Positions 9,320 to 19,701 are shown, numbered from the stretch's first letter. The stretch is DNA of 32,351 nt from Gammaproteobacteria bacterium (GCA_014762495.1 JABURT010000151.1:1-32351), one strand, 5' to 3'. Numbers and translations: made by a program. The notes: generated by a model not told the origin, from the sequence alone.

Positions 9320-11686
9320 ATGGTAAACATCGAGATCAATGGCAAAACAATACAGGCGCGAGAAGGGTCCATGCTGATTGAGGCAGCGGACGAGGCGGGC
9401 ATTACGATCCCACGCTTCTGCTATCACAAGAAGCTTTCCGTCGCTGCCAACTGCCGTATGTGCCTGGTCGAGGTAGAAAAGGCGCCTAAGCCCATGCCCG
9501 CCTGCGCCACTCCCGTTACCGAAGGCATGAAGGTGTTTACCAAGTCCGGCAAGGCGCTGGACGCTCAACGCGCGGTAATGGAATTCCTGCTCATCAACCA
9601 TCCACTGGATTGCCCCATTTGCGACCAGGGCGGGGAGTGCGAGCTGCAGGAAATGGCCATGGGCTATGGCCAGGACATCTCGCGTTTTTCCGAAAAGAAA
9701 CGTGTGGTCAAGGACAAGAACATCGGGCCTCTGATTTCCACCGATATGACCCGCTGCATCCACTGTACCCGTTGCGTCCGCTTTGGCCAGGAACTTGCCG
9801 GCATACGTGAACTGGGGGCCACCGGACGTGGTGAGCACATGGAGATTGGCACCTTCATCGAGAAGAGTGTTGATTCGGAGATCTCGGGCAATGTCATTGA
9901 CCTATGTCCGGTCGGGGCATTGACCTCAAAGCCCTTCCGTTATTCGGCACGGCCCTGGGAACTGACAGAACACGACTCCATCGCGCCACATGACTGCCTG
10001 GGCTCCAACATCGTGATCGAGACACGTCGCAGCCGTGTCATGCGCGTCTTGCCGAAAGAGAATGAGTCCATCAACGAGGTCTGGCTGTCGGATCGCGATC
10101 GTTTCAGTTACGAATCGGTTAATAGTGATCAGCGCCTCTTAAGTCCCATGATCAAGGTCAAGGATCGTTGGGAAGAGACAGACTGGAACACCGCGCTTGA
10201 GCATGTCGCGGCACGCATGAATGAAACCATCGGCCAGGCGGGTAGTGAGCTCGGTACGCTGGTATCGCCCTCGGCAACTTTGGAAGAGCTGTATCTGGCG
10301 CAAAAGCTGAGCCGTGGCCTGGGCAGTCATAATGTCGACCATCGCCTGCGCCAGGAAGACTTCCGTGACCAGGATATCGCACCCGTATTTCCCTATCTGG
10401 GGCAACCCATCTCCGAGTTGGAAACGCTGGATGCGGCCTTGCTGATTGGCTCGAATATTCGCAAGGAGCAACCGCTGGCGGCACTGCGTCTGCGCAAGGC
10501 CGTGTTAAACGGTGCCCGGCTCATGGTGGTGAATCCTATTGACTACGACTTCAACTTCCCGCTGTCGATCAAGGAGATCGGGTCGACCTCGGCCATGGTT
10601 CACCACCTGGCCGGTATCGCCAAGTCACTGCTGCATCTTACAGGTGAACAGGCACCTGAGGGCTTGGACAATCTCCTGGTCAATGTCGACAGCAACGATA
10701 ATCATCTGGCCATCGCCGAGCATCTTAAGTCGTCCGAGAAGGCCAGCGTACTGTTGGGCAATCTATGCCAGGCCAGCGATCGGTTTGCCGACCTGCGGGC
10801 GCTGGCTGGTCTCATTGCGCAATTGAGTGGCAGCCGTCTTGGTTATCTTAGCGAAGGGGCCAATGCCTCCGGCGCCTGGCTATCCGGCGCGGTACCCCAT
10901 CGTGGCTGTGCCGGACAGACCCTTGCCGAGGGCGGTCTCAATGCCATGGAGATGATGGCCTCTCCAAGAAAGGCCTATTTCCTGGTTGGTATCGAGCCAG
11001 AACTGGACATGAACCAACCCGCCCAGGCGACTCGCGCCCTGCAACAGGCCGAACTGGTGGTTGCCCTGTCCGTCTTTGATAGTCCCGCCCTGCGCGATCA
11101 GGCCGACGTACTGTTACCGGTGACGCCGTTTACCGAAACCTCGGGGACCTATGTCAATGTCGCAGGTCAATGGCAAAGCTTTAACGGTGCCGTCGAATCC
11201 CCCGGCGAGGCACGCCCAGCCTGGAAGGTACTGCGAGTCCTGGGTAATTTCTTCAAGCTCGACGGCTTTGACTACCTGAGCTCGGAACAGGTCCGTGATG
11301 AGATCAGGCAGCAATGCGAAGGTATAGAGGCCGATGCTTTAAGTCCGTGGCGCTGCCCGGACAGCGTTGCGAACGATGATGGCTTGAGTCGTATTGGTGA
11401 AACACCCATGTACGCCATCGATGGCCTCACTCGTCGTGCCACGGCGCTGCAACAGACACGTGATGCCGTCGACGCGGCGGTCTATATGAATCCTGCACAG
11501 GCCGCTAGCCTGGGGCTGCAAGACGGCAATCAGGTGACTGTCAGACAGGGTGGGGAGATGGCCGAGTTACCGGTATGTTTCGATGAGCGCATTCCGGAGC
11601 GGAACGTTTACATTCCGACCGGCTTGGCCGCGACTGCGACACTGGGTGCCGGTTTTGGCCCGGTCGAGCTACATAAAAATATATAA
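9320..11686 (+). CDS. nuoG: NADH-quinone oxidoreductase subunit G
   Basis: The large iron-sulfur subunit that carries electrons from FMN towards NuoI. The 788-residue protein has an N-terminal [2Fe-2S] domain (N1b: CYHKK, ANCRMC, PACATP). Next come the His/Cys cluster N5 (HPLDCPICDQGGEC) and N4 (CIHCTRC and DLCPVGAL), then a long molybdopterin-oxidoreductase-like domain that binds no cofactor here. The off-pathway cluster N7, present in E. coli NuoG, is lost: its four cysteines correspond to Ala, Asp, Ser and Ser in SIAPHDCLGSN and WLSDRDR. This matches mitochondrial-type enzymes. Confidence 0.96.
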   Translation: MVNIEINGKTIQAREGSMLIEAADEAGITIPRFCYHKKLSVAANCRMCLVEVEKAPKPMPACATPVTEGMKVFTKSGKALDAQRAVMEFLLINHPLDCPICDQGGECELQEMAMGYGQDISRFSEKKRVVKDKNIGPLISTDMTRCIHCTRCVRFGQELAGIRELGATGRGEHMEIGTFIEKSVDSEISGNVIDLCPVGALTSKPFRYSARPWELTEHDSIAPHDCLGSNIVIETRRSRVMRVLPKENESINEVWLSDRDRFSYESVNSDQRLLSPMIKVKDRWEETDWNTALEHVAARMNETIGQAGSELGTLVSPSATLEELYLAQKLSRGLGSHNVDHRLRQEDFRDQDIAPVFPYLGQPISELETLDAALLIGSNIRKEQPLAALRLRKAVLNGARLMVVNPIDYDFNFPLSIKEIGSTSAMVHHLAGIAKSLLHLTGEQAPEGLDNLLVNVDSNDNHLAIAEHLKSSEKASVLLGNLCQASDRFADLRALAGLIAQLSGSRLGYLSEGANASGAWLSGAVPHRGCAGQTLAEGGLNAMEMMASPRKAYFLVGIEPELDMNQPAQATRALQQAELVVALSVFDSPALRDQADVLLPVTPFTETSGTYVNVAGQWQSFNGAVESPGEARPAWKVLRVLGNFFKLDGFDYLSSEQVRDEIRQQCEGIEADALSPWRCPDSVANDDGLSRIGETPMYAIDGLTRRATALQQTRDAVDAAVYMNPAQAASLGLQDGNQVTVRQGGEMAELPVCFDERIPERNVYIPTGLAATATLGAGFGPVELHKNI

Positions 11687-11703
11687 AGAATGGATTGTGA
11701 TTG

Positions 11704-12756
11704 ATGGCTGAATTCATACAAGGTCTAGGATTACCAGAGGCGCTGGCCACCTTCATTATCATATTGATCAAGATAGTGGCGATCCTGATGCCCTTGCTGC
11801 TGGCTCTGGCGTATCTGACCTTTGCCGAACGCAAGGTGCTCAATTACTTCCAGGCACGTGTGGGACCCTTACACGTAGGGCCGCGTGGCTGGTTAACGCC
11901 GATCGCCGACGCCATCAAGATGCTGTTCAAAGAGATTATCATCCCATCCGGGGCCAACCGTTTTCTGTTCCTGTTGAGTCCGGTATTGGCGTTTGGACCG
12001 GCCATGGCGGCCTGGGCGGTGATCCCCTTTGATGCCGAATTGCTGCTGGCCGACGTCAATGCCGCGCTGCTTTATGTCCTGGCCCTGACATCCTTTGCCG
12101 TTTACGGCATCATCCTCGCGGGCTGGGCCTCGAATTCAAAATATCCCTTCCTCGGTGCCATGCGCTCGGCCGCCCAGGTGGTCTCCTATGAACTGGCCAT
12201 GGGTTTTGCCCTGGTGGGGGTCATCATGGCAGGTCAAAGTCTCAATCTGAGGGAGATCGTGCTGGCCCAACAAGGTGGCCTGTGGATGTGGTTCTGGTTA
12301 CCGCTATTGCCGCTATTCGTGATCTATTTCATCTCCGGCCTGGCCGAAACCAACCGCCCACCCTTTGACCTGGCGGAAGGTGAATCGGAGATTGTGGCCG
12401 GTTACCAGGTTGAGTATTCCGGTATTAGCTTCGGCCTCTTCTTCATGGCCGAGTATGCCAATATGATCCTGATCTCGGTATTGACCTCATTGATGTTCCT
12501 GGGTGGCTGGTTATCACCCTTTGAGGGCATCCCTTATCTGGAAGAGTGGTTCGCCTGGGTGCCCGGTATCGTCTGGCTGTTGCTCAAGACCTCATTCTTC
12601 CTGCTGTTGTTCCTGTGGGTACGCGCCACATTCCCGCGCTATCGTTATGATCAGCTTATGCGACTGGGTTGGAAGGTACTGATCCCAATCACTATCGTAT
12701 GGTTGATCCTGCTGGGCGGGGCAATTGTCGGTGAAGTCGGTCCATGGTTTGACTGA
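11704..12756 (+). CDS. nuoH: NADH-quinone oxidoreductase subunit H
   Basis: The membrane subunit closest to the peripheral arm, which helps form the quinone chamber and couples it to the proton path. The 350 residues form about eight hydrophobic helices. Conserved charged loops include [18 protein letters not shown] near residue 40 and the acidic [20 protein letters not shown] near residue 225. The ATG at 11704 is preferred over an in-frame TTG directly before it. It lies 17 bases after nuoG. Confidence 0.96.
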   Translation: MAEFIQGLGLPEALATFIIILIKIVAILMPLLLALAYLTFAERKVLNYFQARVGPLHVGPRGWLTPIADAIKMLFKEIIIPSGANRFLFLLSPVLAFGPAMAAWAVIPFDAELLLADVNAALLYVLALTSFAVYGIILAGWASNSKYPFLGAMRSAAQVVSYELAMGFALVGVIMAGQSLNLREIVLAQQGGLWMWFWLPLLPLFVIYFISGLAETNRPPFDLAEGESEIVAGYQVEYSGISFGLFFMAEYANMILISVLTSLMFLGGWLSPFEGIPYLEEWFAWVPGIVWLLLKTSFFLLLFLWVRATFPRYRYDQLMRLGWKVLIPITIVWLILLGGAIVGEVGPWFD

Positions 12757-12783
12757 TGGGCAAAGACTGCGGAGACAAGTGAT

Positions 12784-13272
12784 ATGAATGCGTTTGCAAG
12801 ATTTTTAAAAAGCCTGTTCCTGATCGAATTATTTCGAGGGATGCGCCTGACCGGTCGCTACCTGATAGACAGAAAGTTCACGGTGATCTATCCGGAAGAG
12901 AAGACCCCGATATCGCCACGGTTTCGTGGTCAACACGCGCTGCGCCGATATCCCAACGGGGAAGAACGCTGCATTGCCTGTAAACTCTGCGAAGCGGTGT
13001 GTCCGGCCCTGGCCATCACCATTGAATCAGAAGAGCGTGAGGACGGTTCGCGCAGGACCACGCGTTACGATATCGACCTGACCAAGTGTATTTTTTGTGG
13101 GTTTTGCGAGGAATCCTGTCCGGTGGATTCCATCGTTGAGACCAGGAATTTCGAATACCACGGCGAAAAACGTGGTGACCTGCTGATGACCAAGGAAAAA
13201 TTGCTGGCCATCGGAGATAAGTATGAACAACAAATTGCAGCGGATCGTGCCGAAGAAGCTGCCTACCGATAG
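12784..13272 (+). CDS. nuoI: NADH-quinone oxidoreductase subunit I
   Basis: An 8Fe ferredoxin-like subunit with clusters N6a and N6b, which passes electrons to N2 in NuoB. The 162-residue protein has an N-terminal amphipathic segment that docks on the membrane. Two complete CxxCxxCxxxCP motifs follow: Cys63/66/69/73 ([11 protein letters not shown]) and Cys102/105/108/112 ([11 protein letters not shown]). It lies 27 bases after nuoH. Confidence 0.96.
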   Translation: MNAFARFLKSLFLIELFRGMRLTGRYLIDRKFTVIYPEEKTPISPRFRGQHALRRYPNGEERCIACKLCEAVCPALAITIESEEREDGSRRTTRYDIDLTKCIFCGFCEESCPVDSIVETRNFEYHGEKRGDLLMTKEKLLAIGDKYEQQIAADRAEEAAYR

Positions 13273-13295
13273 CATGAAAACAACAGGTTGTTGCC

Positions 13296-13889
13296 ATGGG
13301 ATTTGAACAGTTCGTCTTTTATGTATTTGCCGGTTTGCTCCTGTTTGCAGGGGCCATGGTGATTACCGTGCGTAACCCGGTGCATGCAGCCATGTTCCTG
13401 GTGATGACATTTTTCACAAGCGCCGGTCTGTGGCTGATGCTCGAGGCGGAGTTTCTTGCCATCACACTGGTGCTTGTCTATGTCGGCGCGGTTATGGTGC
13501 TGTTCCTTTTCGTCGTGATGATGCTGGATATTAATCTGGTCCCGCTTCGTGAAGGATTCATGCGTTATCTTCCGGTCGGTATCCTGGTCGCCCTGGCCAT
13601 GATCATCATGATGGGTCTGGTGGTGGGGCCGGAATTTGGCGCCCATCCGGTGCCGGAACGACACGGACCCGATTACAACAATACGGCGGAACTGGGCAGT
13701 ATTCTTTACACCGTTTATGTGTATCCATTTGAACTGGCTGCCGTGATCCTCGTGGTGGCGATTATCGCTGCCATATCTTTGACCCTACGCAGAAGACCCT
13801 TGGTCAAACATCAGGATCCGGATGCTCAGATTGCCATACGAAAACAAGATCGCTTACGTATCGTCAAGATGGACAGCGAGAAGAAATAG
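13296..13889 (+). CDS. nuoJ: NADH-quinone oxidoreductase subunit J
   Basis: A membrane subunit of the proton-translocating arm with five predicted helices. The 197-residue protein has the conserved helix-3 region VLVYVGAVMVLFLFVVMML, where a pi-bulge is known in the family. A long basic C-terminal tail on the cytoplasmic side contains RLRIVKMDSEKK. It lies 23 bases after nuoI. Confidence 0.94.
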   Translation: MGFEQFVFYVFAGLLLFAGAMVITVRNPVHAAMFLVMTFFTSAGLWLMLEAEFLAITLVLVYVGAVMVLFLFVVMMLDINLVPLREGFMRYLPVGILVALAMIIMMGLVVGPEFGAHPVPERHGPDYNNTAELGSILYTVYVYPFELAAVILVVAIIAAISLTLRRRPLVKHQDPDAQIAIRKQDRLRIVKMDSEKK

Positions 13890-13925
13890 GGCTGCATGCC
13901 CGGGAACTAACATTAGGACAGGGGA

Positions 13926-14231
13926 ATGATTCAGTTATCCGATTATCTCATAGTGAGTGCGATCCTCTTCGGCCTGAGTGTGGCCGGGATCTTCCTCAAT
14001 CGTAAGAATATGATCATTCTGTTGATGTCTATTGAATTGATGTTGCTGGCAGTCAATATCAATTTTATTGCCTTCTCGTACTACCTCGGCGACACCGCCG
14101 GACAGGTGTTTGTTTTCTTTATTCTCACAGTGGCAGCCGCAGAGGCCGCTATCGGTCTTGCGATACTGGTGGTTCTTTTCAGAAACCGCAGAACCATTAA
14201 TGTACAAGATATGGATTCACTGAAGGGGTAG
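13926..14231 (+). CDS. nuoK: NADH-quinone oxidoreductase subunit K
   Basis: A small three-helix membrane subunit related to MrpC antiporter subunits. The 101-residue protein has the two key membrane glutamates, one in [14 protein letters not shown] and one in [12 protein letters not shown]. The length is exactly typical. It follows nuoJ after 36 bases, with a GGACAGGGGA ribosome-binding region. Confidence 0.96.
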   Translation: MIQLSDYLIVSAILFGLSVAGIFLNRKNMIILLMSIELMLLAVNINFIAFSYYLGDTAGQVFVFFILTVAAAEAAIGLAILVVLFRNRRTINVQDMDSLKG

Positions 14232-14238
14232 GGCAGAA

Positions 14239-16206
14239 ATGGATGACATGAAGGATATTTATCTGCTTATCGTCCTGGCCCCGTTGCTGGGCTCGGCCAT
14301 TGCTGGCTTGTTCGGCAAGTACATCGGGCGCTCTGGTGCACATTGGGTCACTATTATCGGCGTGGCGACCTCGACCATTCTTTCCTTGATTGTATTCAAG
14401 GACATCGTCATTGATGGCGCGCCGGTCTTCAATGAAACCATCTATACATGGATGGTGGTGGATGGCGTTCGCTTTGAGGTCGGCTTCCTTGTGGACTCTT
14501 TGACCGCGATGATGATGGTAGTAGTGACCTTTGTCTCGCTGATGGTTCATATCTATACCATTGGTTATATGCATGATGACCCCGGATATCAGAGATTCTT
14601 CAGTTATATCTCTCTGTTTACCTTTTCCATGCTCATGCTGGTAATGGCAAACAATTTCATGCAGCTGTTTTTCGGTTGGGAGGCTGTGGGCCTGGTCTCG
14701 TATCTCCTGATCGGTTTCTGGTACAAAAAACCGACCGCGATCTATGCCAACCTTAAAGCCTTCCTGGTGAATCGCGTTGGGGATTTTGGCTTTTTACTCG
14801 GTATTGCAGCAGTACTGATGTATTTCAACAGCCTTGATTATGCCGATGTGTTTGCGGCCGCACCCCTGATGCAGGATATGACCATGCAGGTTATTCCGGG
14901 ACAGGACTGGTCACTCATGGCCGTGATCGGAATTCTGTTGTTCATTGGCGCGATGGGTAAGTCGGCACAGGTCCCACTCCACGTCTGGCTGCCAGATTCA
15001 ATGGAAGGCCCAACACCAATATCGGCACTGATTCACGCCGCAACCATGGTAACCGCCGGTATCTTCATGGTGGCTCGCATGTCGCCTTTGTATGAGTTGT
15101 CAGAAACGGCACTCAGCGTGATTCTGGTCATCGGTTCCATTACGGCGCTATTTATGGGACTTCTGGGTATCGTGCAGAACGACATCAAGCGTGTCGTCGC
15201 CTACTCGACACTGTCGCAGCTGGGTTACATGGTGGTTGCCCTGGGGGCTTCTGCCTACGCCGCCGGTGTTTTCCACCTGATGACCCACGCCTTTTTCAAG
15301 GCCCTGCTGTTCCTGGCCGCCGGTTCGGTCATTATCGCTATGCACCATGAGCAGGACATGCGCAACATGGGCGGGCTTAAAAAATATATGCCAATCACCT
15401 ACTGGACCATGCTGATTGGTTCACTGGCGTTGATTGGCTTCCCTGGATTTGCCGGCTTTTTCTCCAAGGACGCCATAATCGAAGCTGTTCACCATTCGGA
15501 GATTGCAGGGGCTGGTTTCGCGTACTTCTCCGTGGTCGTTGGTGTGTTCATCACCGCGTTCTACAGCTTCCGTATGTTCTTCCTCGTGTTCCATGGTAAG
15601 GAACGCATGGATGAGCATACGCGTTCTCACATCCATGAAAGCCCCTGGGTAGTAACCGTCCCACTCATTGCCCTGGCCATTCCTTCCATTATCATCGGTG
15701 CCATCTATATTGGCCCAATGTTATTCGGTGATTTCTTTACAGGCGCCATTTTTGTTTTACCCGAACATGATGTGCTCGGAGAAATTGGACAAGGCTACAG
15801 TGGCTGGGGTGGATTTATATTACATGGTATGCAGGGTATTGCCGTCTACCTGGCCCTGGCCGGTGCCGGCGCCGCCTGGTACTTGTATATGAAACGGCCC
15901 GATATACCGACAATGTTCAAGGAAAAGTTGAGCATTGTGTACAAAGTACTGGATAACAAGTATGGCTTTGATGACTTCAATGAAAAATTCTTTGCAGGTG
16001 GCAGTCGTCGATTGGGCGGCGCACTGTGGGGTGTAGGTGATGTAAAAATTATTGACGGTTTCGTCGTCAATGGAACGGCAAAGGGTGTGGTCTGGTTGGC
16101 TGGTGTGCTTCGAAACCTGCAGTCTGGATTTCTCTACCATTATGCATTTGCCATGATCATCGGGCTGTTGTTGCTGATTATCCTGTTTGTGATGACCATA
16201 GGTTAA
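14239..16206 (+). CDS. nuoL: NADH-quinone oxidoreductase subunit L
   Basis: The distal antiporter-like subunit of the membrane arm, with the long lateral helix. The 655-residue polytopic protein has the conserved stretch FFGWEAVGLVSYLLIGFW with the proton-channel glutamate. It also has the broken-helix lysine region MGKSAQVPLHVWLPDSMEGPT and HAATMVTAGIFMVAR. The C-terminal 100 residues hold the lateral amphipathic helix and an anchor helix. The start is the ATG at 14239; an ATG three codons later is possible. Confidence 0.96.
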   Translation: MDDMKDIYLLIVLAPLLGSAIAGLFGKYIGRSGAHWVTIIGVATSTILSLIVFKDIVIDGAPVFNETIYTWMVVDGVRFEVGFLVDSLTAMMMVVVTFVSLMVHIYTIGYMHDDPGYQRFFSYISLFTFSMLMLVMANNFMQLFFGWEAVGLVSYLLIGFWYKKPTAIYANLKAFLVNRVGDFGFLLGIAAVLMYFNSLDYADVFAAAPLMQDMTMQVIPGQDWSLMAVIGILLFIGAMGKSAQVPLHVWLPDSMEGPTPISALIHAATMVTAGIFMVARMSPLYELSETALSVILVIGSITALFMGLLGIVQNDIKRVVAYSTLSQLGYMVVALGASAYAAGVFHLMTHAFFKALLFLAAGSVIIAMHHEQDMRNMGGLKKYMPITYWTMLIGSLALIGFPGFAGFFSKDAIIEAVHHSEIAGAGFAYFSVVVGVFITAFYSFRMFFLVFHGKERMDEHTRSHIHESPWVVTVPLIALAIPSIIIGAIYIGPMLFGDFFTGAIFVLPEHDVLGEIGQGYSGWGGFILHGMQGIAVYLALAGAGAAWYLYMKRPDIPTMFKEKLSIVYKVLDNKYGFDDFNEKFFAGGSRRLGGALWGVGDVKIIDGFVVNGTAKGVVWLAGVLRNLQSGFLYHYAFAMIIGLLLLIILFVMTIG

Positions 16207-16227
16207 AAAATAAAAAGGGTCTGATGA

Positions 16228-17751
16228 ATGTTTTCTGAATTGCCTCTTCTAAGTTTATTGATCTGGACTCCCATCGTAGGGGGGGGCTTGGTGCTGCTTA
16301 CTGGCGGTGACAAGAATTCTCTGGAGGCAAAGGTCATTGCACTGTTGATATCGATTGTCACATTCGGTTTGTCATTGCCCTTGTGGAGTAATTTCGATGC
16401 TACAACTGCAGTTATGCAGTTCCCCGAGTGGCATAAATGGATCGAAATTTCTTCTTTTAAAGTCAATTATCACCTCGGCGTGGATGGTATCTCCATGCCA
16501 TTGATCGTGCTTACCACATTTACCACCGTGTTGGTCGTCCTCGCTGGTTGGGAGGTCATCAAAACCAAGACAGCACAGTATCTCGCCGCCTTCCTCATCA
16601 TGGAAGGACTTATGATAGGTGTGTTTTCCGCTCTCGATGCCATGCTGTTCTATGTGTTCTGGGAAGCAATGTTGATACCCATGTTCATCGTAATCGGTAT
16701 ATGGGGTGGTCCACGAAGAGTCTATGCAACTATCAAGTTCTTCCTCTATACATTCTTCGGTTCGGTGTTCATGCTGGTTGCTCTGATCTACATGTTCTTC
16801 CAGGCGGACAGCTTTGCGATTCTGGACCTGCATGTGCTCAAACTGGATTTGACCGAACAAATCCTGATATTCATTGCCTTCCTGCTGGCATTTGCCGTCA
16901 AGGTTCCGATGTGGCCGGTGCACACCTGGTTGCCCGATGCCCACGTCGAGGCCCCCACCGGCGGCTCTGTCATACTGGCGGCAATTATGCTGAAACTGGG
17001 GGCCTATGGCTTCTTGCGTTTCAGTCTGCCCATTACCCCTGATGCCAGTAGCGTTCTCGATGGCATGATGATCGCCCTGTCACTTATTGCGGTGATCTAT
17101 ATAGGCTTTGTCGCGCTCGTCCAGCAGGACATGAAAAAGCTGATTGCCTATTCGTCTATATCCCACATGGGCTTTGTCACCCTGGGCTTTTTCCTGGCAT
17201 TCACGATCTACGATAATACCGGTAGCTGGAGCGGTGCCGCACTCGGCATTGAAGGGGCCATGGTACAGATGATTTCTCATGGCTTTGTCTCTGGTGCCAT
17301 GTTCCTAAGTGTTGGTGTGCTCTATGACCGCCTGCATTCTCGAGAGATCTCCGACTATGGCGGTGTGGTCAATACCATGCCGGTATTCGCGGCCTTCGCC
17401 ATACTGTTCGCCATGGCCAATGCTGGTCTACCCGGTACCTCCGGTTTTGTCGGTGAGTTCATGGTCATACTCAGTGCCTTCCATGCCAACTTCTGGTATG
17501 CCTTCCTGGCGGCTACCACCCTTATCATTGGTGCGGCATACACCCTGTGGATGGTTAAACGGGTCTATTTCGGTGAGGTTGCCAATGATAATGTCGCCAA
17601 ACTGAAGGATTTGAATAGCCGTGAATTTATTATTCTTGGGCTGCTGGCGATAGCTGTCCTGGCACTGGGTGTCTATCCAGCACCTTTACTCGAAGTGATG
17701 GGGCCAACGGTTGATAACCTGTTACAGCATATTGGTCAATCCAAGTTATAA
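16228..17751 (+). CDS. nuoM: NADH-quinone oxidoreductase subunit M
   Basis: The middle antiporter-like, proton-translocating subunit. The 507-residue protein has the channel glutamate in [20 protein letters not shown] and the lysine helix [20 protein letters not shown]. These are followed by [21 protein letters not shown] and the second lysine region [17 protein letters not shown]. It lies between nuoL (21 bases) and nuoN (11 bases). Confidence 0.97.
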   Translation: MFSELPLLSLLIWTPIVGGGLVLLTGGDKNSLEAKVIALLISIVTFGLSLPLWSNFDATTAVMQFPEWHKWIEISSFKVNYHLGVDGISMPLIVLTTFTTVLVVLAGWEVIKTKTAQYLAAFLIMEGLMIGVFSALDAMLFYVFWEAMLIPMFIVIGIWGGPRRVYATIKFFLYTFFGSVFMLVALIYMFFQADSFAILDLHVLKLDLTEQILIFIAFLLAFAVKVPMWPVHTWLPDAHVEAPTGGSVILAAIMLKLGAYGFLRFSLPITPDASSVLDGMMIALSLIAVIYIGFVALVQQDMKKLIAYSSISHMGFVTLGFFLAFTIYDNTGSWSGAALGIEGAMVQMISHGFVSGAMFLSVGVLYDRLHSREISDYGGVVNTMPVFAAFAILFAMANAGLPGTSGFVGEFMVILSAFHANFWYAFLAATTLIIGAAYTLWMVKRVYFGEVANDNVAKLKDLNSREFIILGLLAIAVLALGVYPAPLLEVMGPTVDNLLQHIGQSKL

Positions 17752-17762
17752 GCGAGATATCA

Positions 17763-19202
17763 ATGCCTTTTGCGATTCCAAATTATAATGTGGCCATACC
17801 GGAGATGTTCGTGCTGGGCATGGCGTGCCTGGTCCTCATCGTCGACCTATTTTTGACCGAACGCAGTCGAACGGTTACCTATCTCCTGTCACAGGCGACT
17901 ATGGTTGGCGCCGCGGTATTGACATTGACAACCTACAGCCAGGAGGTTGTGCTCGCATTCAGTGGCACCTTTGTGCGAGATGCCATGGGTGACGTGCTCA
18001 AGGCATTCATCTACCTCTCAGCCTTCATAGTATTCCTGTACGCAAAACCGTATTTGCAGGCACGAAAATTATTCAAGGGCGAGTTTTACGTCCTCGGGCT
18101 GTTTGGTGTCCTCGGTATGATGGTACTGGTGTCCGCACACAGTCTGTTGACGGTATACCTTGGACTGGAACTGTTGGCGCTTTCCCTCTATGCAATGGTG
18201 GCCCTGCAGCGCGACTCGATTTTCGCCTCGGAGTCGGCCATGAAGTACTTTATCCTCGGTGCGCTGGCCTCGGGCATGCTGTTATACGGCATGTCCATGC
18301 TCTACGGTGCTACGGGTAGCCTGGATCTAGGCGAAATCAGTCGTGAAGTAGCAACGACCAAGATGGAACTGGTGATGGTGTTCGGTCTTGTCTTTATCGT
18401 CGTGGGGCTGGCCTTTAAACTGGGCGCGGTTCCATTCCACATGTGGATGCCGGATGTGTACCAGGGGGCTCCCACCGCGGTGACCTTGTATATTGCTAGC
18501 GCGCCCAAGATTGCGGCATTTGCCATGGTGATACGTCTGCTCAATGATGGATTATATGGCCTGCATATGCACTGGCAGGATATGCTGGTCATTCTGGCAA
18601 TCCTTTCGATGGCAGTGGGGAATATATTTGCCATTGCCCAGTTTAATCTAAAGCGCATGCTCGCCTATTCCACCATCGCACATATGGGATATTTGCTCCT
18701 GGGCATCCTGACAGGTAGTGGGGATGGCTATGCCGCCGCCATGTTCTATACCCTTAGCTACGCGCTGATGAGCCTGGGTGGCTTTGGCATGATCATCCTG
18801 CTCAGTCGTGCGGGCTTCGAGGCCGATCGCCTTGATGATTTCAAAGGCCTGAATGAGCGCAGTCCCTGGTATGCGTTCATGATGTTGATCCTGATGTTCT
18901 CCATGGCCGGGGTTCCGCCGTTCCTGGGTTTCTGGGCCAAGGTGTCTGTATTACGAGAACTGATCCATGTCGATATGACCTGGCTGGCGATTGTCGCCGT
19001 TGTCTTCTCCATCATCGGTGCCTTCTATTACCTTCGCATTGTGAAATTGATGTATTTCGACAAGGCGGAGGATAACAGCGAGATCAAGCAGGATCTGGAT
19101 CTCCATGTTGCCCTGAGTGCCAATAGCCTGGGGATTTTGGTCCTTGGTATCATGCCTGGACCGCTAATGGCGCTATGTGCTTCGGCCATCGGTGTGATGT
19201 AA
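17763..19202 (+). CDS. nuoN: NADH-quinone oxidoreductase subunit N
   Basis: The third antiporter-like subunit and last gene of the complex I operon. The 479-residue polytopic protein has [15 protein letters not shown] with the channel glutamate, [20 protein letters not shown] with the broken-helix lysine, and [19 protein letters not shown]. The length is normal. A strong intrinsic terminator follows 22 bases after the stop. Confidence 0.97.
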   Translation: MPFAIPNYNVAIPEMFVLGMACLVLIVDLFLTERSRTVTYLLSQATMVGAAVLTLTTYSQEVVLAFSGTFVRDAMGDVLKAFIYLSAFIVFLYAKPYLQARKLFKGEFYVLGLFGVLGMMVLVSAHSLLTVYLGLELLALSLYAMVALQRDSIFASESAMKYFILGALASGMLLYGMSMLYGATGSLDLGEISREVATTKMELVMVFGLVFIVVGLAFKLGAVPFHMWMPDVYQGAPTAVTLYIASAPKIAAFAMVIRLLNDGLYGLHMHWQDMLVILAILSMAVGNIFAIAQFNLKRMLAYSTIAHMGYLLLGILTGSGDGYAAAMFYTLSYALMSLGGFGMIILLSRAGFEADRLDDFKGLNERSPWYAFMMLILMFSMAGVPPFLGFWAKVSVLRELIHVDMTWLAIVAVVFSIIGAFYYLRIVKLMYFDKAEDNSEIKQDLDLHVALSANSLGILVLGIMPGPLMALCASAIGVM

Positions 19203-19223
19203 ACTAGAACATCATTCAACATG

Positions 19224-19249
19224 AGGCGGCTCTCATGCCGCCTTTTTTG
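19224..19249 (+). terminator. Intrinsic terminator of the nuo operon
   Basis: The stem GGCGGC (19225-19230) / GCCGCC (19237-19242) is extended by an A-T pair, has loop TCTCAT, and is followed by six T. It closes the nuoA-N transcript. The DUF2818 gene downstream therefore depends on read-through or on a promoter in the 38 bases that follow. Confidence 0.85.
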
Positions 19250-19287
19250 TACTTTAAAACAGCATCAACAAGATTAAGAGGAGCAAC

Positions 19288-19605
19288 ATGACAACCGGTT
19301 TTGCAGTCTGGCTACTGGTCGTGCTGGCAATATTTGCCGCCAATTTGCCATGGTTCAGTGAGCGTTTGTTTATTTTCATCCAGCTAAAAAATGGCAAACG
19401 TTTCGTCGTACGCCTGCTGGAGTGGGCGGCTCTTTATATCGTGATGGGCGGCGTCGCTCTGGGGCTGGAGACAAGGCTAAATGGGATTCGCCATGATCAG
19501 GGTTGGGAATTTTATGTGGTGACCCTGTGTCTCTTCCTGGTCTTCGCATTGCCTGGATTTATCTATCACGTTGATTTAAAACACCATCTCAAGAAAACAG
19601 TATAA
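19288..19605 (+). CDS. DUF2818 family small membrane protein
   Basis: A 105-residue protein with three predicted transmembrane helices (about 5-22, 41-60 and 73-93) and a basic C-terminus (HHLKKTV). I recognise it as DUF2818, of unknown function, which is often found next to nuoN in beta- and some gammaproteobacteria. That position suggests an accessory or assembly role for complex I, but this is inference. The start is the ATG at 19288, with GAGGAG just upstream. The nuo terminator separates it from nuoN. Confidence 0.8.
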   Translation: MTTGFAVWLLVVLAIFAANLPWFSERLFIFIQLKNGKRFVVRLLEWAALYIVMGGVALGLETRLNGIRHDQGWEFYVVTLCLFLVFALPGFIYHVDLKHHLKKTV

Positions 19606-19610
19606 ATAAT

Positions 19611-19641
19611 TTATAATATTCTAACTTATTGAATATTATAA
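19611..19641 (+). repeat. AT-rich 11-bp inverted repeat upstream of the kinase gene
   Basis: TTATAATATTC (19611-19621) and GAATATTATAA (19631-19641) are perfect inverted repeats around a nine-base spacer, with arm centres 20 bp apart. The left arm contains a perfect TATAAT (19612-19617). It could be an operator over the kinase promoter, or an AT-rich mRNA 3' hairpin for the DUF2818 gene. No T-tract follows. Confidence 0.55.
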
Positions 19642-19667
19642 CAAATTTCCTGTGGACATGGTACGAT

Positions 19668-19686
19668 TCTGCATATTGCAATGCAG
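19668..19686 (+). promoter_or_regulatory. Dyad in the kinase leader resembling the enhancer sites
   Basis: Positions 19668-19682 read TCTGCA-TAT-TGCAAT. They share the core TGCA-N3-TGCAA with the putative enhancer sites at 23040-23054 and 24752-24766. The same bases also form a palindrome, CTGCAT (19669-19674) and ATGCAG (19681-19686). It ends 15 bases before the kinase start codon, which would suit autoregulation. Evidence is resemblance only. Confidence 0.4.
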
Positions 19687-19701
19687 TGGCAGGATGCAAC
19701 C

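Noticed and set aside
19659-19674. Sigma54-like element TGGTACG...CTGC before the kinase gene
   Set aside because: GG and GC are separated by nine bases, not ten. This spacing normally abolishes sigma54 recognition, so I do not call a promoter.
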